Assembly (NCBI RefSeq): GCF_017873605.1
Contig: NZ_JAGGKI010000003.1
Coordinates: 434,001-498,000, forward strand
Source of the DNA: Paenibacillus lactis
GTDB taxonomy: Bacteria; Bacillota; Bacilli; Paenibacillales; Paenibacillaceae
Direction of reading: 5' to 3'
Length of the DNA: 64,000 nucleotides
Part shown: one piece after another, positions 27,529-34,264 of the stretch
Layout of the letters: every line of letters starts with the position of its first letter
Numbering within the stretch: position 1 is the first letter of the stretch
Made by a program: the position numbers and the translations under genes
The notes under the pieces: generated by a model
What the model saw: only the letters and a program-made list of their open reading frames with translations
The model's database searches: none
What the model was told of the DNA's origin: nothing

Positions 27529-28509
27529 CTACTCGCACAGCCAGATGCTTCGGACGAAGGTTCCTTTGCGGGTCGTGCAGCTGCCGAGCACCTGCCATCC
27601 AGCCTCCTCCAGCTGCTCTGCCAGCGGCTCGGTGCTCACGATTACCGCCCGGTCTGCCAGGCGGCGCAGGCTGTTCAGCATACGACGTTGTTCCTCTTCC
27701 GGAAATACCGAGCACACATTGTAGGGAAGATCCAAAACCGCGGTCTCATAATGCCCTTGCAGCGTGTTCATGTCCCGTATGGCTATGATGCTGTCATCGT
27801 ACCCGTAATGAGCCAGATTGACTCTGGCTCCCCGCACCGCAAGCGGATTGATGTCACAGCCCTCGCAGCGGATGCCCATCGACAGCGCCTCGATCAGCAC
27901 ATTGCCCATCCCGCAGCATGGGTCAAGCAGCTTGGCACGTGGATCCGGCGCAGCTATATTGACAAGAGCGCGCGCGAGCCGTGAAGTGAGGCCGGTCGAG
28001 TAATTTTGCGGCTTCTGTTTATGCTGGTGCCAGGCACGCGGCGGAAGATGGAGCAGTCCGAGCTTCCAGCTTCCTTGAACGGACAACAGGCCGAACCGGT
28101 GCTCGGGCGTCTTCATGTCAGCCCGGCCCTTCATGCTTCCACCTACAATCCGCTCCATAGCCCTGAGTTCTTCGTAGGAATGATGATTCCCTGCCTGCAG
28201 AGCGATTACCTTAAAAGTTCCACCGTTAAGAGGGATGTCCGCTGCTCGTTCCGCAAGCCGCTCGATGGAGCTGTCTGTCGCTATAACCTCGACGCAAGCC
28301 GTCAGGAACGGGCTTCGGTCCGGGTCAATCCAGGTATCGCTTTCCAACCAGTCTGCGCCATCCGGCTCGTGTCCGAACAGCGCCCGCAGCTCCATTCTGC
28401 ACAGCTCCTGCTCCGTCTCATGGGAAGCGAAGATGTAGATATAGGTCGGCTTATCCACCGCCGGGAATATCCCCGATTCATTCTTTCGATCGTTCGTTTT
28501 TCGTATCAC
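27529..28509 (-). CDS. Trm11/Trm-G10-like nucleic-acid methyltransferase
   Basis: SAM-dependent methyltransferase of 326 residues. The Rossmann SAM motif is LDPCCGMGNVLIEALSMG near residue 200, then CDINPLAVRGARVNL, and the catalytic motif is LDLPYNV near residue 262 (D-L-P-Y, exocyclic amine type). The N-terminal half is a variable THUMP-like region, related to tRNA guanosine methyltransferases, though the target is not proved. GTG start with GAGATG upstream; that ribosome site is modest. It is convergent with the ATL gene. Confidence 0.8.
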   Translation of the reverse strand: MIRKTNDRKNESGIFPAVDKPTYIYIFASHETEQELCRMELRALFGHEPDGADWLESDTWIDPDRSPFLTACVEVIATDSSIERLAERAADIPLNGGTFKVIALQAGNHHSYEELRAMERIVGGSMKGRADMKTPEHRFGLLSVQGSWKLGLLHLPPRAWHQHKQKPQNYSTGLTSRLARALVNIAAPDPRAKLLDPCCGMGNVLIEALSMGIRCEGCDINPLAVRGARVNLAHYGYDDSIIAIRDMNTLQGHYETAVLDLPYNVCSVFPEEEQRRMLNSLRRLADRAVIVSTEPLAEQLEEAGWQVLGSCTTRKGTFVRSIWLCE

Positions 28510-28603
28510 AATATCATCTCTTCTATTATATATGTTTAACCGCTTGTTTCTTGAAAATCAGCCCCCATGGTAATGCTTAGCGGCATTCAAGAATCCGTAA
28601 TGC

Positions 28604-29725
28604 CTACATCCCCATCAAGAGCCGGTACGACTTCAGCCGCGCGGCATAATCGGCCACCGGGGTGACGATGAGAAATTCCTCGCACGCATACTTCTCGGCC
28701 ATTTCCTTCAGCACCGATTTTACGCTTTCAGCGGTACCCGTTAGAATCCGAGGAAAGGATCCTACGGCACCCGAAATGTCTTCCATGGCCCGCTGGGGTA
28801 TCGGACCAACCCGGCCATCAACTGCTGTGTTCGCTTCCGGGCCATCAGCATCTGCTGCCCCGCTGTCGCTACTGTGCGCTGTTGCGTTGCCAGTTACCGT
28901 TGTTCCTGGCATTCCGAATTCATCATTCCCGTTTTGCCCAGGCCGAGTAACGCTCTCTTGCTCTGGCTGCCCGCTGCGTTGCTGCCCTAGACGTGCGGCA
29001 TCCGCAGCCATTTCACGGGCAAGCTCCTCTGTTTCCGCGCAAATAACGCTCACGGCCACGATCGTTTGCGGCTTCTCCAGCTGAGCCGACGGCCTGAATG
29101 CTTCCCGATAGGATCGAAGCACCTCGGCGCCGTCCGTATCGCTCATGAACTGCCCGAAGACGTAGCCCGTCCCGAACTCGGCCGCATAGCCGGCACTCTT
29201 CGTATTTGTCCCCAGCATCCAAAGCGCAGGGGCAATCGCCGGCACCGGCTTAGCTGCAACCGGCACGTCCTCATACCGGTAACGGTCCTCCATCAGCTCG
29301 GTCAGCGCCCGGATCCGGTTCGGCAGATCGGCGACATGGCCGAGGAAGTTGCCGCTTAGCGCCATGCTCGTATGGGCCGAGCCGCCGGGAGCCCGACCGA
29401 CGCCAAGATCAATGCGGCCGGGGTATAATGCTGCGAGCATGCGGAAGTTTTCCGCAACTTTGAGTGGGCTGTAATGCGGCAGCAGAACGGCGCCGGAGCC
29501 AAGCCGGATGCGCTCGGTCCGCGCCCCGATATGGGACAGCAATATTTCGGGAGAAGCACAGGACAAATGCTCCAGATCGTGGTGCTCCGCCGCCCAATAC
29601 CGATGATAGCCCCATGCTTCGGCGCAGCGTGCTAATTCCGCAGCCTGCTGCAAGGCGTCTTCAAACGTGCTTTCCCCAAGACGCGGAACGAGATCGAGGA
29701 CGCCAAGCTTCAATGATTGATTCAA
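28604..29725 (-). CDS. LLM-class flavin-dependent oxidoreductase with internal low-complexity insertion
   Basis: Bacterial luciferase-like monooxygenase, about 373 residues, with the family opening KLGVLDLVPRLGE, YHRYWAAEHHD near residue 43, GSGAVLLPHYSPLKVAENF near residue 77 and GRAPGGS near residue 108. These use reduced flavin; the substrate is unknown. Between residues about 230 and 310 lies a Gly/Ser/Thr/Asn/Glu-rich insertion not usual for the family. TTG start chosen: GGAGGTG lies six bases before it. Confidence 0.88.
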   Translation of the reverse strand: MNQSLKLGVLDLVPRLGESTFEDALQQAAELARCAEAWGYHRYWAAEHHDLEHLSCASPEILLSHIGARTERIRLGSGAVLLPHYSPLKVAENFRMLAALYPGRIDLGVGRAPGGSAHTSMALSGNFLGHVADLPNRIRALTELMEDRYRYEDVPVAAKPVPAIAPALWMLGTNTKSAGYAAEFGTGYVFGQFMSDTDGAEVLRSYREAFRPSAQLEKPQTIVAVSVICAETEELAREMAADAARLGQQRSGQPEQESVTRPGQNGNDEFGMPGTTVTGNATAHSSDSGAADADGPEANTAVDGRVGPIPQRAMEDISGAVGSFPRILTGTAESVKSVLKEMAEKYACEEFLIVTPVADYAARLKSYRLLMGM

Positions 29726-29793
29726 TAAGTCCACCTCCAAGGGCTTAGCCGTCGCTTTCCCTTCATTAATCCGGGTTGCCGCACGATCCGATT

Positions 29794-31209
29794 TTAATCC
29801 AGGTCGTAGATGGATCCCACCTTCAGCCCGTACAGCTCATTGTATATTTTTTCCGCAAAGGCATCGGTCATGCCCGCAATATAATCGATAACCATATGCT
29901 CCCACGTCCAGATAGGATTCTCCCGCTTCTGGTCGGCCTCATAGCGCTGGAGCCAGTCGGACGGAATAATGGCTTGCGAAGCTACAGGATCGAGAAAGGC
30001 GTCCCACAGCCGCTTGATGATCCACTCGCTGCGCTTCTGCAGCCGCTGCACCCGAAGATCGCGAATCATCGTCACCCAGGCAAAGCTCTTCAGCACACTA
30101 ACCGTCCGCAGCATGTCCTCGTCCTCGGCCCCGTCTTTTACGAAGGTGACCTTCTTCCAATTCCCGTTCGGGATGACACCAAGGCTGCCGACGAAGAGGC
30201 TGACCCAATAAGCTTTTACCTCGCGCCGGGTGCGGGAGTAGTCATTCTCGCAGGTCGGCATTTTCTCGTTCCAGACGCGCAGGAACTCGTCCAGCACCGA
30301 CTCCACCTTCGGATGGATTCGCTCCTTGGTCCAGCCCTTCCACACCTCGTCTTCCAAGGTCATGATTTTCTGCACGATCAGCTTGTTCAGATGGCTGTCC
30401 CGAAGAAAATGCTCATGCACCTCGATCTTGCCGGCCTTAATCCCATCCTCCAGATCATGGGCGGAATAGGCGATGTCATCGCATAAATCCATCAGCTGCG
30501 CCTCCAGCGTCCGCTGGGTGCCGGGAATCCCCCACTCCTTCCGGATGTGCGAGATATACTCCCATTCGTGCCGGTACATCCCCTTCGGATTGTCCAAGCC
30601 GGAAAAGGGATACTTGTTGATCCCCAGCAGCACCGCGTCGGACAGGTTGAGCCCGTTTACGTTTTCCCTTTTTTCCAAAAACATAATTAGCCGGAAATTA
30701 TGCGCATTGCCTTCAAAATGCTCATATTTCCGCCGCATTGCCTGCTGCACCTGTGCCGCCTGCTCCGGCGTCGGGGTTCCCGGCTGGCGCGTCAGCGCCT
30801 CCTCGGTCTTCCGATCAATCAGCTTTTCCAGTATGCCCTGGAGCACTTCCTCTCCTTTATGCCCGAAGGGGGGGTGTCCAAAATCATGGGCAATCGCCGC
30901 GCATTCCACCACCTCGGGGTCAATCATCAGCCCTGCATTCTCTGCCGCTTCCGGCAGCACTTCTGGGTAGCTGCGGGCAAGGCTCCTTGCGGCCTCCCTG
31001 GCAATCTGCGCCACTTCCAACGAATGCGTCAGCCGTGTCCGGTAGTAATCGCCGGTTCCTGCGCCGAACACTTGCGATTTCCCTTGAAGCCGTCGGAACG
31101 TCGGCGAATGGATCAAACGGGAATAATCCCGTTCGTACACCGCGCGGGAGGCATCGGACTTCGTCTGCTCCGGATATTGGCGATGCTCTCTAAGCTCCTT
31201 CAGCGTCAT
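29794..31209 (-). CDS. dgt: dGTP triphosphohydrolase (HD domain)
   Basis: Protein of 471 residues that cleaves dNTPs to nucleoside and triphosphate. FRRLQGKSQVFG and RTRLTHSLEVAQIAREAA near residue 60 give the first HD histidine; the HD pair follows in AAIAHDFGHPPFGHKGEE near residue 107. A later helix has SAHDLEDGIKAGKI. AGGAGTG precedes the ATG. It is a single gene, immediately left of the phage-tail locus, and so the left chromosomal neighbour of that locus. Confidence 0.92.
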   Translation of the reverse strand: MTLKELREHRQYPEQTKSDASRAVYERDYSRLIHSPTFRRLQGKSQVFGAGTGDYYRTRLTHSLEVAQIAREAARSLARSYPEVLPEAAENAGLMIDPEVVECAAIAHDFGHPPFGHKGEEVLQGILEKLIDRKTEEALTRQPGTPTPEQAAQVQQAMRRKYEHFEGNAHNFRLIMFLEKRENVNGLNLSDAVLLGINKYPFSGLDNPKGMYRHEWEYISHIRKEWGIPGTQRTLEAQLMDLCDDIAYSAHDLEDGIKAGKIEVHEHFLRDSHLNKLIVQKIMTLEDEVWKGWTKERIHPKVESVLDEFLRVWNEKMPTCENDYSRTRREVKAYWVSLFVGSLGVIPNGNWKKVTFVKDGAEDEDMLRTVSVLKSFAWVTMIRDLRVQRLQKRSEWIIKRLWDAFLDPVASQAIIPSDWLQRYEADQKRENPIWTWEHMVIDYIAGMTDAFAEKIYNELYGLKVGSIYDLD

Positions 31210-31783
31210 GTTTCCTCACTCCTGTTTATCTATTTGTAGTCGTTCTAACGCGATATGTACTTCCGATTATATGCCATCCGGCATCGGAAAGAAAAATACT
31301 ATCTCCTCGGAGCGACCAAATTTACAAAAATAACTAAATATCCCGTTCAGGAAGGTTAGATAAACTTACATAAAGGAGGGCTATTTGTCTTTTTGAACTT
31401 GAAGGAGCGAAACGGACTCTTTTAATGAGTAAGGAATGGGGTATGGAGGATTATGGAACCAATGGAACTCAAAGGAATTTTTGTACAGGATATTCAATAT
31501 ATTGAACGGGCTACGGTCATTAGGGGGAAGGTTGTAGGATAACGGATGGGTAGAGAGGAACGTATGTATATTGGCAGGCAGGGTATCGAATTTATTAGGA
31601 AGGATTTCGCCTGTGTCTCGAGTGCTTCCTTATGCTACGGCGCCTAAAACCAACTCTCCTCAAAAGATTTAATAGCCGCCTCCCCCATCGTCATGACAGG
31701 AGGGGCAGCTATCCACAATGGCATTACAGCATCCTCGTATCGCTTCTTAAGCCGCTCAAGCTCGATCCTCATCAGGGATGGGA
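31210..31783. other. Gap between dGTPase and endolysin; no clear gene
   Basis: About 570 bases. It must hold the dGTPase promoter and the end of the lysis transcript. An imperfect hairpin near 31670-31700 (AGCtGCC.CTCC against GGAG.CGGCT on the minus strand, then a weak T run) may be the endolysin terminator. Two short frames (31453-31542 and 31546-31647, plus strand, in phase and split by one TAA) are preceded by GGAGG but look too weak to call genes. This is the likely left edge of the phage-tail locus; I see no attachment-site repeat. Confidence 0.4.
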
Positions 31784-32569
31784 TCACTTCTTCGGATCGC
31801 TAAATATCCCCATGCGGTGCAGGATAGTGAGCATCCGGTAAAAATCGTAGCTGCCGTCAGGATCGTTCAGCGCTTCCGCCTTCTTGGCCGCTTTCACGGC
31901 ATCCTCTGCCCACGCCGGAACCTGATCAGGCTGCTGGGCTTCCAGCTTCTTCAGCCTAGCGTGCAACTGCTTGATTGTGTTCCCCTGCTCGCTCAGCGTG
32001 TTCAAAGCCGAAGCGTATTGGTTAGCCAGCTGCCGCAGTTCTCCTTGGGTTTTCTGCAGCTCGGCCGTTAACTGTTCGATTTTCATGCGTTCCTCCTCCT
32101 CGGGACTAGGCAGATCATAACGGTGGAGCGAATATTGCTCCATGATCGAGATCAGCTTCTGCGGATACTTGGGATCTGTCGCATAGCCGCCTTTCCAGAT
32201 CTCCGTGGCCGCCGTCTTGTAGTCCGCCCATAAAACCCCGTGATAGCGCTTCGGCTTGTCTCTCGTTCCGTTCAAAATCAGTCTCGTATGGTCGTCCACC
32301 GATTCGTGCCAGCCGTTGTACTTGCGGAATTGGGCCTGGACGGTATATGGCGTGTTCCCCCGGTACTCCGTTGTCGGCATTGTCACGCTGCCAGCTGGAC
32401 CCGTTCCTTTGATGCCGAACAGATTATTGGCCTTTTGCGTCAACCCGCTCGTCCCCCAGTTTGACTCCAAAATCGCTTGCGCCAGCGTCAACGAAGCGGG
32501 AACGCCGTATTTTCTCATGTCCTCGGTCGCAATTGGAGCAAGCTTGGCGATAAACTCATGAGGCTTCAT
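31784..32569 (-). CDS. Endolysin, glucosaminidase (FlgJ/GH73-like)
   Basis: Peptidoglycan hydrolase of 261 residues. The catalytic domain (residues 1-155) has SLTLAQAILESNWGTSGL with the glutamate of the glucosaminidase fold, NNLFGIKGTG and YATDPKYPQKLI. A coiled coil (residues 160-215) and a C-terminal helical segment follow (AEDAVKAAKKAEALNDPDGS), as in Paenibacillus phage lysins. It begins 14 bases inside the holin gene, with AAAGGAG upstream. Together they form the only lysis pair of the tail locus; module A has none. Confidence 0.85.
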   Translation of the reverse strand: MKPHEFIAKLAPIATEDMRKYGVPASLTLAQAILESNWGTSGLTQKANNLFGIKGTGPAGSVTMPTTEYRGNTPYTVQAQFRKYNGWHESVDDHTRLILNGTRDKPKRYHGVLWADYKTAATEIWKGGYATDPKYPQKLISIMEQYSLHRYDLPSPEEEERMKIEQLTAELQKTQGELRQLANQYASALNTLSEQGNTIKQLHARLKKLEAQQPDQVPAWAEDAVKAAKKAEALNDPDGSYDFYRMLTILHRMGIFSDPKK

Positions 32570-33008
32570 CCTTTTTGTCTCCTTTCACGGCGGTTTTCTT
32601 CTCACCCTCCTCCGATTTGATCTGGAAGACCTGTACCACATTACGCAGCGATTGCGGAATCGGTACGCCCATCCGCCCAACATTCTCAAGAATGGACAAC
32701 AGCTCATTGGCCAGGTAGAAGAAGATGACCGTGTTTTGAAAATAGTTCATCTCGCCGAGCACCCGGTCAACCAGGTGCATTAACGCGATGATGAGAAAAA
32801 TCGTGATTTTCCGGGCGATGCCGGCGTAGCCCCTCCGGCTCTGCAGCTCGCCATTCATCCAGGCCGCCCCCCAGCCGGTCAGCCAGTCGATCACCACGAA
32901 CCACAGCAGCAAATGCAGCGGCAGCGACCAGCCGCCCCAGACATATCCGGTTACGGCACCCGTCCCAGCCACCAGCATCTTAAACAGTTGACCGATGTGC
33001 TCATACAT
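32556..33008 (-). CDS. Phage holin (holin_4/TcdE-like family)
   Basis: Membrane protein of 150 residues. Three hydrophobic segments are visible (residues 12-45, 67-86 and 92-108). The text HLLLWFVVIDWLTGWGAAW and IFFYLANELLSILENVGRMGVPIP is typical of the family 4 holins, with a charged C-terminal tail. The ATG is preceded by AAAGGAGG. It acts with the endolysin to release particles. An intrinsic terminator lies only about 33 bases upstream, so expression must come through read-through or from a promoter before it. Confidence 0.9.
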   Translation of the reverse strand: MYEHIGQLFKMLVAGTGAVTGYVWGGWSLPLHLLLWFVVIDWLTGWGAAWMNGELQSRRGYAGIARKITIFLIIALMHLVDRVLGEMNYFQNTVIFFYLANELLSILENVGRMGVPIPQSLRNVVQVFQIKSEEGEKKTAVKGDKKDEAS

Positions 33009-33040
33009 AATCGTTCCTCCTTTTTATGGTTGAAGGGGTG

Positions 33041-33065
33041 AAAAAGCCCTCGGCGGGCCGAGGGC
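33041..33065 (-). terminator. Intrinsic terminator directly before the holin gene
   Basis: GCCCTCGG and its perfect complement CCGAGGGC around a 4-base loop, followed on the minus strand by TTTTT. There is no room for a promoter between it and the holin ribosome site, so it acts as a gate on lysis-gene transcription. Confidence 0.8.
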
Positions 33066-33076
33066 TTGAAACTTGT

Positions 33077-33375
33077 GTTGGCTTAGTCTGCACTGCGCTT
33101 GCGGATTCTGCCTCATCTTTGTTGGCGTATCAGCGCTGCGCATGCGGATCTGCCTCATCTATGTTGGCGTATCTGCACTGCGTATGCGGAGCCTGCCTCA
33201 CCTTTGTTGGCGTTTCAGCACTGCGTATGCGGAGCCTGCCTCACCTTTGTTGGCTTATCAGCACTGCGCATGCAGATTCTGCCTCACCTTTGTTGGCTTA
33301 TCAGCACTGCGAATGCAGATTCTGCCTCACCTTTGTTGACTTATCAGCACTGCGCATGCGGATCCTGCTTCCGAT
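33077..33375. repeat. Tandem 43-bp repeat array, about seven copies
   Basis: GTTGG marks the unit boundary at 33077, 33121, 33163, 33206, 33249, 33292 and (GTTGA) 33335, giving steps of 44, 42, 43, 43, 43 and 43. Units share GCACTGCGCATGC and CTGCCTCACCTTT blocks and have diverged slightly. It lies between the last tail gene and the lysis genes. The unit is not a multiple of three, there is no translation signal, and it is not a CRISPR array. The function is unknown. Confidence 0.85.
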
Positions 33376-33380
33376 CGCTG

Positions 33381-33434
33381 TTGTCCCCGGATTATTAATC
33401 AAGATTTATTAGCATGGTTAAAATCCGGGGACAA
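33381..33434. repeat. Thirteen-base inverted repeat beside the tandem array
   Basis: TTGTCCCCGGATT (33381-33393) and AATCCGGGGACAA (33422-33434) are perfect complements around a 28-base AT-rich loop. No T run follows on either strand. It may fold in the tail-to-lysis RNA or bind a protein. Confidence 0.6.
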
Positions 33435-33510
33435 AGGCGAACGCTCCGCTTCTTCAGCAGCATTCCGCCTTCTCCGTTGAAGGTTTTGGATTCTGATCGC
33501 TCTTGAGAGG

Positions 33511-33648
33511 TCAGAAAGCCTCGCCTGTAATGCCTTCGTACTCCTCTGGCGTAATGACGCCAAACGCTACGTACTGTCGAAGCTGGGGCTTTTGCGCCCA
33601 CCTTTTTTCGTAGTAATATTTCAAGCGTTCAAAATCGTTCTCTAACAT
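33511..33648 (-). CDS. XkdX-family small phage protein (module B)
   Basis: A 45-residue protein with the XkdX pattern: a Tyr/Lys-rich front (LKYYYEKRW), then RQYVAFGVITPEEYEGITG. GGAGGGGAG precedes the ATG, and the first 20 bases overlap the end of the XkdW-like gene. In PBSX-type elements it follows the tail fibre; its role is unknown. Module A lacks a copy. Confidence 0.85.
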   Translation of the reverse strand: MLENDFERLKYYYEKRWAQKPQLRQYVAFGVITPEEYEGITGEAF

Positions 33649-34252
33649 GCAACTCCCCTCCTTCGGATGGATTGCCTTCAAGCGACAGCAGCCGTAGCTC
33701 CAGACCTACGACTTGCGCGCCGAGTGTTTCGTTTTGCCGGCGAATCTCCAGCATCTCCAATTCCCGTGCTACCAGCTCTGTGCCCAGCCAGTCCAACTCG
33801 CTTGGGGCTTGCGGCTGGGGTGCAGTGATTCGCTCAATCTCCTCGGGGGTTAGCCCCTCGATCCATAGGGCGGGCATCGGTGGAATGTTCAAGACCGGCC
33901 GGTTGCCCCGCTCCTCCTCTGGAGTGGAGTTCCATGCCCTCATCGCCTCCTGATAGGCGGCTTCCGCTGCTTGGATCGAGTCCTCGTATTGCCGCCACGC
34001 CTCAAGATCGAAGCGTGGGTGGAAGAAACCGGGTGGAACTGGGATGCCGACGATATAGCCTGCCGGTTCCCGGTCGACAGGTTCATCTACGGTGCTAGGA
34101 TTGGAGGCATTGGTAACTGTATCTAGATGCTCCGGTCCATTGGTAATGGGTAGAGCCGGGGAATAAAAAGGGACGACACCGGTAAAGGTATCGTCCACAA
34201 GTTCGTCCTCCAGATAGAGGCCGTCAATATTTACTTTAGGTACAGCTTTCAT
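33629..34252 (-). CDS. XkdW-like phage protein downstream of the fibre (module B)
   Basis: A 207-residue soluble protein placed after the module B fibre and before XkdX, as XkdW is in PBSX. The N-terminal half is Pro/Val-rich with AGYIVGIPVPPGFFHPRFDL. The C-terminal half has WLGTELVARELEMLEIRRQN followed by a leucine-rich helix. AAAGGAGGT precedes the ATG. It is perhaps a fibre-associated or fibre-assembly protein; this is inferred from position. Confidence 0.65.
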   Translation of the reverse strand: MKAVPKVNIDGLYLEDELVDDTFTGVVPFYSPALPITNGPEHLDTVTNASNPSTVDEPVDREPAGYIVGIPVPPGFFHPRFDLEAWRQYEDSIQAAEAAYQEAMRAWNSTPEEERGNRPVLNIPPMPALWIEGLTPEEIERITAPQPQAPSELDWLGTELVARELEMLEIRRQNETLGAQVVGLELRLLSLEGNPSEGGELHVRERF

Positions 34253-34264
34253 GGGATACCTCCT

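Noticed and set aside
33077..33375. CRISPR array
   Set aside because: Repeats are directly adjacent with no unique spacers, and no cas genes lie nearby.
33026..33412. Three overlapping plus-strand frames across the 43-bp repeats
   Set aside because: All three frames are open only because the repeat unit lacks stops and its length is not a multiple of three. There is no ribosome site and no known protein text.
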